64,000 nucleotides of DNA from NCBI RefSeq assembly GCF_014642835.1, contig NZ_BMJA01000001.1:2390943-2454942 (forward strand), in the 5' to 3' direction. The position numbers and the translations under genes were made by a program. The notes below the pieces were generated by a model that did no database searches, was not told where the DNA came from, and saw only the letters and a list, made by a program, of their open reading frames with translations. Below are positions 1 to 9,058 of the stretch, one piece after another. The stretch is from Dyella nitratireducens (GTDB lineage Bacteria; Pseudomonadota; Gammaproteobacteria; Xanthomonadales; Rhodanobacteraceae). Positions within the stretch are counted from its first letter, which is position 1. Every line of letters starts with the position of its first letter.

Positions 1-819
1 CAGTTCGGCCAGCAGTTCCGGATAGCTGGGAATGTTGGCATCCCATTCGAGCAAAGTGGACACCGCGCCGTTGCTGGACGCATCGGCACCGCAGCGCTGT
101 TGTGCCAACACATAGAGTTGCCAGACACGCGCGGGTACCGGTTGGTCATGCGTATCGATCAGCAGATCGCCGGTATCGCTGGGTCCGGCAAGATGGATCT
201 GCACGATGTGCTCGGGCGGCAACTGCCGAATATAGTGTTCGGGGTCGAAGCCATGGTTGTGGCTGGACACGTAGACGTTGTTGACGTCGAGCAACAGGCC
301 GCAACCGGTTTCCCGTGCGAGGCGCGCGAGGAAATCGCATTCGGCCATGGGTGAGCAGGCGAATTGCAGATAGCTGCTCGGGTTTTCCAATACCAAGGGC
401 CGCTGCAGCAGTTCCTGCACGGCTTCCACCCGCTGCCGTACGTGCTGGTAAGTGGGTTCGTCCAGGGGCAGCGGCAACAGATCGTGCGCGTTGATGCCTG
501 CCACGCCCGTCCAGCACAAGTGGTCGGAGATCCAGACGGGCTCGATGTCCTCAGCAAGTTGCTTGAGCTTGGCCAGGTACGTGCGGTCCAACGGATCAGC
601 ACTGCCGATCGACATGGAAACACCATGCATCACGACAGGAACCTGTGCACGAATGCGGTCCAATGCATGGCGCGCGTAACCGTGATGACCGATGAAGTTC
701 TCGCTGATGATTTCGAACCAGTCGACGCCGGGACCGTGGCGCAGGATGTGATCGAGATGCGCATTTCTCAGGCCAACGCCGAATCCGAGATTGGGCAGGC
801 CGAGCCGGGGAGCGGTCAT
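1..819 (-). CDS. DUF692/MNIO-family (MbnB/TglH-like) multinuclear iron oxidative enzyme, C-terminus cut by window edge
   Basis: The first 273 codons are visible, starting at the ATG at 819; GAAGG lies just upstream. The family folds as a TIM barrel and holds two or three iron atoms; characterised members (MbnB, TglH) oxidise cysteines of ribosomal peptides. Polar motifs fitting the metal site are present: E40 in SEN, H65 in MHG, D99-H100 in SDH, E145-N146 in LENP, D178-N181 in LDVNN, H187/H189, H209 in QIHLAG and D222/H224. It lies 74 bases downstream of a ferritin-like protein with a cysteine-rich tail on the same strand, so the two probably form an operon and that tail is a candidate substrate (inference). 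A partner protein or further genes may lie beyond the window edge. Confidence 0.85.
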   Translation of the reverse strand, partial: MTAPRLGLPNLGFGVGLRNAHLDHILRHGPGVDWFEIISENFIGHHGYARHALDRIRAQVPVVMHGVSMSIGSADPLDRTYLAKLKQLAEDIEPVWISDHLCWTGVAGINAHDLLPLPLDEPTYQHVRQRVEAVQELLQRPLVLENPSSYLQFACSPMAECDFLARLARETGCGLLLDVNNVYVSSHNHGFDPEHYIRQLPPEHIVQIHLAGPSDTGDLLIDTHDQPVPARVWQLYVLAQQRCGADASSNGAVSTLLEWDANIPSYPELLAEL

Positions 820-893
820 GATGTACCTTCGATGCGGGAAGGATGGTTGGATCTCGCCCTCGATGACGAGAGCGAGATCCACGTTCCTTGTTC

Positions 894-2948
894 TCAAGTA
901 GAAGGAGGCAAGGCGATGCGCAGGTCGGTCGCCTTGGGCGGCGTGCCGACCGGTTTGCCGCGCTGGCTCATCACTTTCTGATAAGCCTCCCAGGCCTTCT
1001 GGTACACGGAGTCACCCAAGGCAAACGTCATCGTGCCGATTTGCTTGGACTGATGACGCGGACCGACGAAGTCGTACAGCACCATCGTGCCGCCTTCGGG
1101 ATACAGCTGCGAGGCGGAGATGGGAACCGCACAGCCACCAAACGTGGCGCACTTGTTGTCACTGGGTGAACTGTAATTGCCCGTGGATGGTGGCGGTCCG
1201 CCGCACAGATTGCCTTCCGCGACGTCGTTGTGGCTCTTGCGTCCGCGCAGCATGTAGGGTGCATGGCCTTCCGGCACGCTGGCCGTCATGCCACAACCGC
1301 CGCTGTGACCGCATGATCCGCCGCCGCTGTCGAGTTGCGCGAAGCCGCAACCGCCTTGTGCTTTGCAAGTGTTGGAACCGCGGCAGGTGTGATAGACCTC
1401 GATGGCGGCGCAACTGCCGTCGCTGCCTTCCCACGCCATGCCCTGGCATGCGTGATAGAGCTTGTTGGGATTGACGTCACCGATGCCCAGCGCGAGGTTG
1501 GGTGCTCTCCCGAACACCGCCCAGCAAAGCGACACGCGGTCGCCGGAACCAGCCATCGACGGATAAGGGAACGTGGTGCTGGCATTTTGCCAATAGTCGT
1601 TGAGCACCGTCGTGACACCTTTGATGGCACCCACGGCCACCTTGCTCAATACGGCATGTTCGGCCGGGCCTTGTGCTTTCAGCCGGTTCAGCGCGTCGGC
1701 AATGTCCTGCGGTGGTGGAATGGGAGACGTTGCGGGTGCACTGTATTCGTTGGTAGTCAGCATCGCCGCGGTCCAATGATTCTTTCGGTCGGCGTGCCAC
1801 TTCTCCCAGGTCATGATCTTGTCCAGCTTGCCGTGCAGCGACTCGAATCGCTCGAAGTGAGTCTCGGGCGCGTAGCGTGCGCGAGCTTCGGCATCGGCCG
1901 AAGGGGCTGGCCCACCGTTGGCGTTGTAGGATAGGTAATCCACCTCCAGCGCGGACCTGTCTTCGCGATATTTCTCCTTCACGTCGGTCAGCGGTGCGGG
2001 GGAGAACCGGTAACGCAGCAGCGATTCACCGATGGAGATCAGGCTGCCTTCGCCCTGGTCGGTAATCGCCGACATCATGGTGATGGCCTTGTCGAAGGCG
2101 GCCCTGGGGTTGGCCAGGTCCTGCGCATTGAGCTTGGTTTCGAAGCCGGGGAATTCGCGCCTGGGGTGTCCTTTTTCCGTGACGTTGAAGAGATCCTGCT
2201 GCACGCAATCGGCCGTGAACAATTTCTCCCACAGCGTTTGGCCGTCCTCGTAACGCAGACGCAGGTATTTGGCGTAGCACTCGTACATATCACCGATGGA
2301 ACCGAACATCGGCAGCGGCTTGCCCGGGTCCCAGTCCGGGAACGGCACCTGCGGAAAATAGTTGTGCTTCGGATTGAGCACCATGCCTTCGCGAGCATCT
2401 TTCGTGGATTGCTCGATGGCGCAGAAGAGATCGAGGGTGTTTTTGTCGAGCGAACCGAGCGCGACCTTGGTGTCGTGATAGCGCTTGGTGTCCGTGAGGT
2501 CCACGATGTAAGGGATGGTTGTTTTCTCCGGACCGTAGCAATGCCAGCCATGATCCTTCGTCTGCAAGGCGGGGCTGGTGAACGTCGGTGCCAGGCCGAT
2601 GGCGGTGCTGATATTGGCGGCCATCTCCAGATGCAGCATTTCCTGGATGAAGACGCTGAAGATCAGATTGAAGGTCTTGCGCTCCTCGGTGTCCGGATTG
2701 GCGGTGGGCGCCATGCCCGGCCAACAGCGTCCCTTGTAGTAGTCGATGTTCTTGGCGTTGATTTCGTGCGTGCCGTAGATGGAATACATCGCTGTCATGT
2801 AAAGCGGTATCGTGAACAGCTCGACGTCGATGGCGGCTTGTGCGATGCCCCATACCGCGGCCTTGTCCGTTTCGAAATACTTGAGGCTTCGCTCGACGCA
2901 AATGCCGAGCTCACTTTCCAATCGCGTTGCCGTTGCCGTGTCATTCAT
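894..2948 (-). CDS. Ferritin-like (VioB/RebD-type iminophenyl-pyruvate synthase-like) protein with cysteine-rich C-terminal domain
   Basis: 684 residues, with AAGGAG upstream of the ATG. The N-terminal half resembles the ferritin-like fold of the iminophenyl-pyruvate dimer synthase family: E43 in VELFTIPLY and E103/H106/E108 in QEMLHLEMA are candidate diiron ligands. The C-terminal part carries ten cysteines between residues 501 and 606, including [16 protein letters not shown] at 521-536 and [12 protein letters not shown] at 542-553. Similar Cys/Gly spacing is, from memory, typical of proteins encoded beside DUF692 enzymes. No signal peptide is evident. The adjacent DUF692 gene suggests that the Cys-rich tail is either an oxidatively modified metal-binding segment or a site for a metal cofactor. 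Substrate and reaction are unknown. Confidence 0.75.
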   Translation of the reverse strand: MNDTATATRLESELGICVERSLKYFETDKAAVWGIAQAAIDVELFTIPLYMTAMYSIYGTHEINAKNIDYYKGRCWPGMAPTANPDTEERKTFNLIFSVFIQEMLHLEMAANISTAIGLAPTFTSPALQTKDHGWHCYGPEKTTIPYIVDLTDTKRYHDTKVALGSLDKNTLDLFCAIEQSTKDAREGMVLNPKHNYFPQVPFPDWDPGKPLPMFGSIGDMYECYAKYLRLRYEDGQTLWEKLFTADCVQQDLFNVTEKGHPRREFPGFETKLNAQDLANPRAAFDKAITMMSAITDQGEGSLISIGESLLRYRFSPAPLTDVKEKYREDRSALEVDYLSYNANGGPAPSADAEARARYAPETHFERFESLHGKLDKIMTWEKWHADRKNHWTAAMLTTNEYSAPATSPIPPPQDIADALNRLKAQGPAEHAVLSKVAVGAIKGVTTVLNDYWQNASTTFPYPSMAGSGDRVSLCWAVFGRAPNLALGIGDVNPNKLYHACQGMAWEGSDGSCAAIEVYHTCRGSNTCKAQGGCGFAQLDSGGGSCGHSGGCGMTASVPEGHAPYMLRGRKSHNDVAEGNLCGGPPPSTGNYSSPSDNKCATFGGCAVPISASQLYPEGGTMVLYDFVGPRHQSKQIGTMTFALGDSVYQKAWEAYQKVMSQRGKPVGTPPKATDLRIALPPST

Positions 2949-3740
2949 GGGCTTTCTCTCCTTGCTGGCTATGGATAGGAAGGAACGGAAAACAGCGCGA
3001 CGAACCCTCGTTGGTGGAGGTCATGATCGAGTCGGAATCTTTGCATGCACCTTCAGGCCTCCGGATAGCCGGAAGCTTGGATGCATAAGAAGCCAAACGT
3101 TGATACCTGGGCCCCAGAAGCTTTTGAGGGCGCGTCCCTGTAGTAAAAAAGCACCCGCAGCGAACAAGTGAAAAACTTCACTTGCTGCTTCATCTCCAGT
3201 GGATCTACCCGGTGATCGAATGGCTTGGCGGGCAGTGCTGCGCCTGGCCGCCTTACATGTGGCAGAGGAATTGCCACGATGGTGTTTGCCTTCCCTAGCC
3301 ATTCCAAGTCCCCCAACCCGGATCACGCGAGCATACGCCGTGATCAAGTGTTGATTATGTGAATGGCTGTCCGTTGTGTAACGGGATCGCGGCTCAAGAT
3401 ATTTTTGCGAAGCGTAAAAATTTGCTGCCTAACGGCATCCAACCGGTGCGTGACAGCGTTCATTGCTGCGGTGCGTCCGAATAAGCGGGCTCGGTGCGTC
3501 GCCATCGCCTCGCCCGGGCGGTACTCCTGGACAGTGAGGAAAGTACTGAAGGTCTACCACTGCTGTCCGTGGGAAAATCGTTCCATTCACCGTAACGCTT
3601 GATAGATCGTCGTCCCGGCGAAAGCCGGGACCTAGCGACTTGCATGTCGCCCAAGACACTGGGCCCCGGCTTTCGCCGGGGCGACGATTTTCGGCGACGT
3701 TGAATGTACGGAAAAAATTTTCGCCGTCGGGCCACGTGTA
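2949..3740. other. Intergenic region without a supported gene
   Basis: About 790 bases between the ferritin-like gene and the hydrolase gene, both on the minus strand. It should hold the promoter of the ferritin-like/DUF692 unit near its left end. It also contains the GC-rich palindromic repeat at 3606-3688. Short ORFs on both strands here have no recognisable family, no convincing start signal and atypical composition, so none is called. Confidence 0.6.
3606..3688. repeat. Dispersed GC-rich palindromic intergenic repeat, full copy
   Basis: Left arm CGTCGTCCCGGCGAAAGCCG and right arm CGGCTTTCGCCGGGGCGACG are inverted around a centre reading about GCGACTTGCATGTCGC. Close relatives occur at 14797-14875 (full) and as half copies at 8962-8992 and 42712-42743. 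All sit between genes. The layout fits the REP-like or palindromic small repeats common in Xanthomonadales, with no coding content. Confidence 0.85.
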
Positions 3741-4529
3741 TTACGCGAGCCTTTGGGTGACAAGGTCCACGACGGCCTGGGTATTTTCTCGATGAGGAAC
3801 GTGGCCGCAGGCTTCCATCACCTTCAATGTCATGCGCCCTGCCGTGAAACGATCGATGCGCTCTGGCTGGCGAAGCGAGCTGTACTCGTCTTGGTCGCCG
3901 TAGATCGCCAGGATGGGACAGCGAATGTGGCGCAGTTCGGTATCAAGGTTCCAGTCTGTGAAGTCGGAGGCGAGCCAGGTGTCCATCCAGGCGCTGAGCA
4001 CCCAGGCTGCCTTGTCGCCATGGTATTTCTTCAAGCGTTCCAGCTGGCCCGGTTGCTGGAAGAGTCGTTTCGCCTGGCGAATACCATCGAGCGTATGAGG
4101 CTCGACGAACACCTGGGCCGATTCCACGATCAAGCCATCGCAAAAGTCTGCGTCACTTGCCGCGCAGACGATGGCCATGCCGCCACCGACGCTGTGACCG
4201 AAGGCGATGAAATGTTTTATCTGCAGTTGCTCGCGTACGGCGCGAAAGCTGGCACGTGCCTCATCGTGCACGAAGCGGTTGGTCAAACTCCCCGGGTGCG
4301 GATCGGATCGGCCAAAGCCAAGACGGTCATAGGCCACCACATCCCTTCCGGTCGCAAGTGCGAGACGCTCTGGGACATCGCGCCATAGCGCTACGCATCC
4401 GAGCGAGTCATGAAAGAGCACAATGGATGCATGGTCGTGTGATCGACTTGTCGCCGGTGACCAGCGCCTGGCGTAGAGCCGACCGAGTTCGGTGTTGATC
4501 CAACTATCTTGAGTCAAAGTGGAAAGCAT
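3741..4529 (-). CDS. Alpha/beta hydrolase
   Basis: 262 residues, the usual length for a single-domain alpha/beta hydrolase. The nucleophile elbow is GHSVGG (Ser near residue 113), the acid is probably the aspartate in the GDQDE segment (near 222), and the histidine lies in ACGHVPH close to the C-terminus. An oxyanion-type segment VLFHDS is near residue 38. No signal peptide is seen, so it is probably cytoplasmic. Its substrate cannot be told from sequence. It ends about 10 bases before azlD but that gene is upstream of it on the same strand, so the three minus-strand genes may be cotranscribed. Confidence 0.85.
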   Translation of the reverse strand: MLSTLTQDSWINTELGRLYARRWSPATSRSHDHASIVLFHDSLGCVALWRDVPERLALATGRDVVAYDRLGFGRSDPHPGSLTNRFVHDEARASFRAVREQLQIKHFIAFGHSVGGGMAIVCAASDADFCDGLIVESAQVFVEPHTLDGIRQAKRLFQQPGQLERLKKYHGDKAAWVLSAWMDTWLASDFTDWNLDTELRHIRCPILAIYGDQDEYSSLRQPERIDRFTAGRMTLKVMEACGHVPHRENTQAVVDLVTQRLA

Positions 4530-4538
4530 GCGGATACA

Positions 4539-4838
4539 TCAGGGAAGAAGATGGCGAAGCACGCCTGCCGCAACGACACCGATGATGACCGTGGCAAGCA
4601 TGGGCAGGCGTATCGCGGCGACTAGCGTGATGAGCAGCGCGAGGATATCGGCCAGTGAGTTGGAAACGAAACGTGGTGCAATCACGGCGATGAGCACGCA
4701 CCCCGGTGCTGCTTCCAGCACGGTGATGGCGCGTGTGCCCAGTGTGCGGTGACGCAGCACGAGATAGCCGGCGATCCGTGTCAGATACGTCATGGATGCC
4801 ATCAGCACGATGGCCAGAACGGTTGCAGGATGGATCAT
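4539..4838 (-). CDS. azlD: AzlD-family branched-chain amino acid exporter, small subunit
   Basis: 99 residues and strongly hydrophobic, with three or four membrane segments. The MTYLTRIAGY segment near residue 16 and the APGCVLIAVIAPR segment near residue 45 match AzlD proteins. The start overlaps the azlC stop by four bases (ATGA), indicating translational coupling. AzlCD proteins form a two-component inner-membrane exporter for branched-chain amino acids or their analogues. A longer frame open to 5348 is only read-through across azlC. Confidence 0.85.
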   Translation of the reverse strand: MIHPATVLAIVLMASMTYLTRIAGYLVLRHRTLGTRAITVLEAAPGCVLIAVIAPRFVSNSLADILALLITLVAAIRLPMLATVIIGVVAAGVLRHLLP

Positions 4839-5566
4839 GGCTGGTCTGCCCAAACGTACGCGGCAAGCAGCCCCGATGCTGCGCCGGCCGCCACGTACCA
4901 TGCTCCAGGTATCCATACATGCGTTGCTGCGGCCATGATCAAGCTCACCAGCCATGGGCGTGCAGCGCGTGCACTTTTCCACATGCCGCGCAGCAAGACG
5001 AGAAACACCGCGGGAAAAGCCATATCGAAACCGTAGGCATCGATATTTCCGATCATCGGGCCGACGATCGCGCCGATGGTGGTGAACGTTATCCAGGTCA
5101 GGTAAAGCCCGGCCGACAGTCCCAGGTAGTAGCGCAAGCTGAAAGATGGCGATGTGCTCGCGCGCTGCCGAGCATCGGCCAGGCCCATGGCCCAACTTTC
5201 GTCGCACATGAAAAACAGTGCAGGCAATGCTTTGCGCAGCGGCAGGTGTCGAATGAAACGCGCCAGCGTTGCACCCATCAGAAGGTGGCGGCTGTTGACG
5301 AGAAATGCGATCGCGACGATCAGCCCGATATGCGGCGGTGAGGTCCACAACCTGATGGCCGCAAACTCCGAACCACCGCCGAAATTGAGTCCCGTCATCA
5401 GCGGCACCTCGATGGGGCTGAGCCCTTTCTGGGCAGCTTGCGCGCCAAGCACGAGTGCAAAAGGGACAAAGCCGAGCATGACCGGCAGTGCAGCGACGAA
5501 GCCGCGCCGAGCTTCGTGGTGGTCGTGCGCGGGAGCGGCAAGCGTTGGGGACTGAAAGGCGCGCAT
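4835..5566 (-). CDS. azlC: AzlC-family branched-chain amino acid exporter, large subunit
   Basis: 243 residues from the ATG at 5566, or 273 from an ATG at 5656 that has a better ribosome site (TTGGAG). The shorter start is preferred because it leaves promoter space before the divergent regulator and fits the family N-terminus. Typical AzlC segments are ALPVMLGFVPFALVLGAQA, the AIAFLVNSRHLLMGATL stretch, and MCDESWAM. Several transmembrane helices are evident. It pairs with azlD. The divergent Lrp/AsnC regulator is the expected controller, as in many azlCD loci. Confidence 0.88.
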   Translation of the reverse strand: MRAFQSPTLAAPAHDHHEARRGFVAALPVMLGFVPFALVLGAQAAQKGLSPIEVPLMTGLNFGGGSEFAAIRLWTSPPHIGLIVAIAFLVNSRHLLMGATLARFIRHLPLRKALPALFFMCDESWAMGLADARQRASTSPSFSLRYYLGLSAGLYLTWITFTTIGAIVGPMIGNIDAYGFDMAFPAVFLVLLRGMWKSARAARPWLVSLIMAAATHVWIPGAWYVAAGAASGLLAAYVWADQP

Positions 5567-5688
5567 ATCGAATCTCAGTTGGGAGGTGAAAGCATAGGTT
5601 TCCCGTCGTGGGATCGGGTTGCGTTTATGCTCGAGATGGGAGGATATTTGGTACATAAATCTCCAATTTATGTAAATCGAGCAATCCC

Positions 5689-6156
5689 ATGCCAATCAAA
5701 CTGGACAAGATCGATCGCCGCATCCTGGCGGTGCTGCAGCAGGACGGACGCATTCAGAACGTGGAGCTGGCCAGCCGCGTCGGGCTTTCGCCATCGCCTT
5801 GCCTGAGGCGTGTTCGATTGCTGGAAGAAGAAGGCGTGATCGAGCAATACGTAGCGCTGCTCAACCCGGCCAAGATAGGTGCCGGTTTTACGGTCTTTGC
5901 ACGTGTATGGCTGACGGGACAGGACGAAGACACCGTCAATCATTTCATCGATGCAATCAAAGAGCTGCCGCAAGTCATGGAATGCCAATTGATGGCGGGC
6001 GATTGCGATTTTCTTCTGCGCATCGCCGTCGCCGATCTTGATGCTTACCGTCGATTCCAGATCGAACATTTGAATCGCATCAAAGGGATTCAGAGCGTCA
6101 AGACGGAAATCCCCATGCAGAAGATCAAGCTGACGTCGCAGTTACCTTTGGGCTAA
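5689..6156 (+). CDS. Lrp/AsnC-family transcriptional regulator
   Basis: 155 residues. The N-terminal winged helix-turn-helix is DKIDRRILAVLQQDGR followed by NVELASRVGLSPSPCLRRVRLLEEEGVI. The C-terminal ligand-binding RAM domain includes PQVMECQLMAGDCDFLLRIAV. It is transcribed away from azlCD, with only about 120 bases between the likely starts, so it probably senses an amino acid and controls that exporter. Family membership is clear; the effector is inference. Confidence 0.92.
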   Translation: MPIKLDKIDRRILAVLQQDGRIQNVELASRVGLSPSPCLRRVRLLEEEGVIEQYVALLNPAKIGAGFTVFARVWLTGQDEDTVNHFIDAIKELPQVMECQLMAGDCDFLLRIAVADLDAYRRFQIEHLNRIKGIQSVKTEIPMQKIKLTSQLPLG

Positions 6157-6234
6157 CGGTGTAAACAGTGTGAAGGCACTGCGTAACAGCGGATAGCACT
6201 GATGGTAATAACGACCACAAACCAAGGAAGGGGA

Positions 6235-6510
6235 ATGCAGCGAAATATCTTGCCGCGAGTGCGCCACCCCGAGCCCCTGCGGCTTCTTACCGAAGACTGC
6301 ACCGCCAACGTCTCGCCGAGATTGGCGTCTCCAATTATTCGCTTGTTGGATGGGTTGCTCTCAGGACAAGAGTGCGACGATTTGATTGCGCTAGCGGTGC
6401 CACGCCTGCAACGTCATTTTTTTGATGCTCTTAGGGATAGCCTGAAAAAAAATCCATCACAGCCTTTTCAGCCTGCGCTGCGTCCGGTATCCAAAGGAGC
6501 AATTGGATGA
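6235..6510 (+). pseudogene. Truncated 2-oxoglutarate/Fe(II) oxygenase (prolyl 4-hydroxylase-like) N-terminal fragment
   Basis: 91 codons from an ATG with a strong ribosome site (AAGGAAGGGGA). The stretch RLLDGLLSGQECDDLIALAVPRLQR resembles the segment before the catalytic core of prolyl-4-hydroxylase-like oxygenases, where LS..ECD.LI..A.PRL is typical. The frame then ends after a lysine/proline-rich tail, and the HxD...H iron site never appears. It is probably the leftover N-terminus of a longer gene, since the following 110 bases carry no continuation. An upstream in-frame ATG at 6202 lacks a good ribosome site. Confidence 0.5.
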
Positions 6511-6619
6511 AGCCATACAAAAATCTATTTTATCTCTCCCTAAGTTGAGTGAGGCCGGAATTCTTGAGTCAGCAAATTAACGGTATTCTTTTGAGCGAAG
6601 TGGTCGACAAAAACGAGCC

Positions 6620-8221
6620 GTGAGCGATGGTATGACATCCAGATTTTGGTGGCAGGTTATTTTCACTATTTTTGTTTTTTTTCGACTCGCCGTTGTGCAT
6701 GCGGCGGATACGACAAGTGTTTACGTTCACTACAGGTCCCCAAATCTCGTCTATATTGATGTAAAAGCGCCAGCTGGCACTGAAGTAATAAAGTTCTCGC
6801 CTGTAAATGGCGTGACACGTGATGCTATTTGGAAAGTGACTAGTGGCGGCATGTTAGATGGAGACACATTGAATCTCCAGGGTGGTTCGTCTGCGGTCCT
6901 TGTGATGGACGTTGCTCGACGGCCCCAAGTTCAGGACAGACATTATGCGCCGTTCTTTAACGCCTCAAATGATGGTGCGATTGTTTTAAATAGCCTTTTC
7001 ACAACCTTGTCGAAAACCAACGTCGCGTATGAAAAGTTGGCATCCACGAGTTGCAGCTCATTGGATATTCGACCGAATTGGGCAGTTTCAGCTGATGGGT
7101 CAGGTTACGCAGTTCTTGGCAATTTAAAGTGTTTGAAAATTCGCGCCGGAGTAATCGTCTATGATCCAACGGCTTCGCATGAATTAATTAAGAAAATACA
7201 TTCCTCGGCAGACCAGATAGTCAGCTACTACAACACAATGCTGAGAACGCAAAAACGTATTAACGTCCTTGCATACGTAACGAATGACAGTGGCGAATAT
7301 TTTCATGGTGATGATTTGGGTGATGGATTAGTTGTTGGATTCTCAAAGAGCCTAAGCCTCGACACATGGAATACTTATAGTGAATTTGGCCTTACTCAAT
7401 TTATCGCCCACGAAATCTTTCATCAATGGAATGCAGAAGTTTCCTACAGGGAAAACAGTGGAGTTCTCTTGAACGAGGGCGGCGCGGAGGATGCAGCTTA
7501 TTTTTACAGCGCTTCTCATGGCCTCCCGGGAACTCCGGCTCTAGCAGAATTCATACTGGGTAGGTCCAATCAATGCATTCTTGAGGTCGGCATCAATATG
7601 ACGATCAGAGGGATATTGGGAAGCGGTAATTTGAATCGAGTTCCTTACGACTGTGGTGCAGTTTATACGCTGGCTCGAATGCCATCTAATGGAGCGCTAA
7701 TCAGTACTGAATATTTCGATGCCTGGAGAGCCGTACTCCGGCTGGCGAATACATCCAAATCATTGGTTTCTGTGAACGAATTTGGCTTAGGTGCCGATAC
7801 CGATGAATTGCTTTCGACGTACAACGTGGCCGGTGCTATCGCACAGCGTTTTGAGTTAAACAACCTCCACTTTAGCGTGACGAAAGATGCCTCATCTGAC
7901 GAAAACCACAGCTTATTTCTCGACGTTGCAAAATTCTTAATGAACATGGATTGCAATGGTAACGTGGGGTTCTGGGATGGACCTAATAGCTTAACGATAG
8001 ACCCACAGGTCAAGACGTGTAAGGCGCTATCACATTTGACTTCTATATCGAAGATCGCGGGTTACGGCATGAACGACAATGCTGTCCACCTTGTTGCGGA
8101 TATGAATCATCTCTGCGAACGAGGTGAGCAAGTGCGCATTACAGGAAATGACGGAAAGGAAGCGAATCTACCGTGTCGTGCCGAAATTCATTTATTTGAG
8201 GGCTTCTTGAAATCGGAATAG
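6620..8221 (+). CDS. Secreted gluzincin-type zinc metalloprotease of unknown target
   Basis: 533 residues from a GTG; an ATG four codons in (6632) is equally possible. An N-terminal hydrophobic segment ending near VVHAAD is a likely signal peptide. The zinc motif HEIFH is at 264-268, followed by a tryptophan and, 17 residues later, glutamate E286 in LNEGGAE. This matches the HExxH...E arrangement of M1/M61-like enzymes. Base composition is clearly more AT-rich than its neighbours, and it is flanked by a truncated gene on one side and IS debris on the other, so it was probably acquired. Target unknown. Confidence 0.7.
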   Translation: MSDGMTSRFWWQVIFTIFVFFRLAVVHAADTTSVYVHYRSPNLVYIDVKAPAGTEVIKFSPVNGVTRDAIWKVTSGGMLDGDTLNLQGGSSAVLVMDVARRPQVQDRHYAPFFNASNDGAIVLNSLFTTLSKTNVAYEKLASTSCSSLDIRPNWAVSADGSGYAVLGNLKCLKIRAGVIVYDPTASHELIKKIHSSADQIVSYYNTMLRTQKRINVLAYVTNDSGEYFHGDDLGDGLVVGFSKSLSLDTWNTYSEFGLTQFIAHEIFHQWNAEVSYRENSGVLLNEGGAEDAAYFYSASHGLPGTPALAEFILGRSNQCILEVGINMTIRGILGSGNLNRVPYDCGAVYTLARMPSNGALISTEYFDAWRAVLRLANTSKSLVSVNEFGLGADTDELLSTYNVAGAIAQRFELNNLHFSVTKDASSDENHSLFLDVAKFLMNMDCNGNVGFWDGPNSLTIDPQVKTCKALSHLTSISKIAGYGMNDNAVHLVADMNHLCERGEQVRITGNDGKEANLPCRAEIHLFEGFLKSE

Positions 8222-8285
8222 TGATCTTGCCCCTCTTCCACAGACACCCGGTTAAGCGATTCAATTCGCTATCCGAGGTGAGTGA

Positions 8286-8435
8286 TGAAGCAGAAAGCAA
8301 ACGTGAAACAGAGCCGGCAGCGCTACAGCGACGAGTTCAAGGAGCAGGCTCTGCACCGAGCTGAGCAGGAAGCCATGGCAGCACATGACGGCTTTCCACA
8401 TCCACCGAAAACCTCACCGACCAGCCATTCGGCAG
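8286..8435 (+). pseudogene. IS3-type orfA N-terminal remnant
   Basis: The frame starts MKQKANVKQSRQRYSDEFKE, the usual N-terminus of IS3-family OrfA helix-turn-helix proteins. After about 30 codons the similarity stops at AEQEA and the sequence becomes the reverse strand of an IS66-type gene. The remainder of the element, including orfB and terminal repeats, is absent. Confidence 0.6.
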
Positions 8436-8642
8436 CCTGATTTCCACGCTCGCCTCCATGGAGGGCTTCGCCACGACCAGGGGCACGGCCCTCGTTGATG
8501 AGGTGGACTCGGTTCGTCGATGCAGCCAATTGCCGAAACTCGACAGCGACAGATCCTGTTGTTTGCAGTAAGCCGCCTGACTCAAGCCGCTTTGGCGCCA
8601 CGCATCCATATGCGCCGTCCAATACGTCTGTTTGCTTGCCAT
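8337..8642 (-). pseudogene. IS66-family accessory protein TnpA remnant
   Basis: From the ATG at 8642 the product reads TYWTAHMDAWRQSGLSQAAYC, then VEIRLPNGWSVRFSVDV; both are hallmarks of IS66 TnpA (Orf1). The C-terminus runs into the IS3 orfA fragment, so it is broken there. No TnpB or TnpC follows. With the adjacent IS3 piece it marks an old recombination point next to the AT-rich protease gene. Confidence 0.65.
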
Positions 8643-8961
8643 CGATTCACTCCCGTTGAAAGTCGATGGCGATATCAAACAAGATGCATGCGATCGTCGC
8701 GAGATGAGGTGGGGTGACGCTTACTATCCTCCGGTGCCTACCGCTTCAGAAATCATGCCGCTGACATCAAAAAGGAGAAACCGGACCCAACCTCAACCCT
8801 GATCTGAGCTAACCTGCAGCACTATACGGGTGGCTCACTTTTCGATGAAAAATTCGGCTCAGTTTTCCGCGGAAATCAACAGCCTTTGTAAGCCACCTGC
8901 TTAGCAGTGAGTTTGAGTCTTGCTCCCTGCGAAGCCGCGATTCGGTGTCTTTGGCCCTTAA

Positions 8962-8992
8962 GTCGCTGGGCCCCGGCTTTCGCCGGGGCGAG
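8962..8992. repeat. Half copy of the GC-rich palindromic intergenic repeat
   Basis: The sequence GTCGCTGGGCCCCGGCTTTC and its following GCCGGGGCGAG match the right half of the full copies at 3606-3688 and 14797-14875. It lies between IS debris and the TetR gene at 9058. The stretch 8643-9026 around it holds no supported gene. Confidence 0.75.
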
Positions 8993-9026
8993 GGGCAAGC
9001 AAGAAGGATACGGCATGCGCTTGACG

Positions 9027-9058
9027 TGTAACGATCGTTACATGTAACGTCTGTTACA
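9027..9058 (+). promoter_or_regulatory. Tandem palindromic operator abutting the TetR start codon
   Basis: TGTAACGATCGTTACA (9027-9042) is a perfect 16-base palindrome. TGTAACGTCTGTTACA (9043-9058) directly follows and is nearly perfect. The last A of the second site is the first base of the ATG. A TTGACG hexamer at 9021-9026 could be a -35 box. The pair looks like an autoregulatory TetR operator, inferred from position and symmetry. Confidence 0.75.

Noticed and set aside
3021-3347. Possible 108-codon gene in the first large intergenic region
   Set aside because: No ribosome site for the outer start, overlapping alternative frame, no family signs, and location in repeat-associated DNA.
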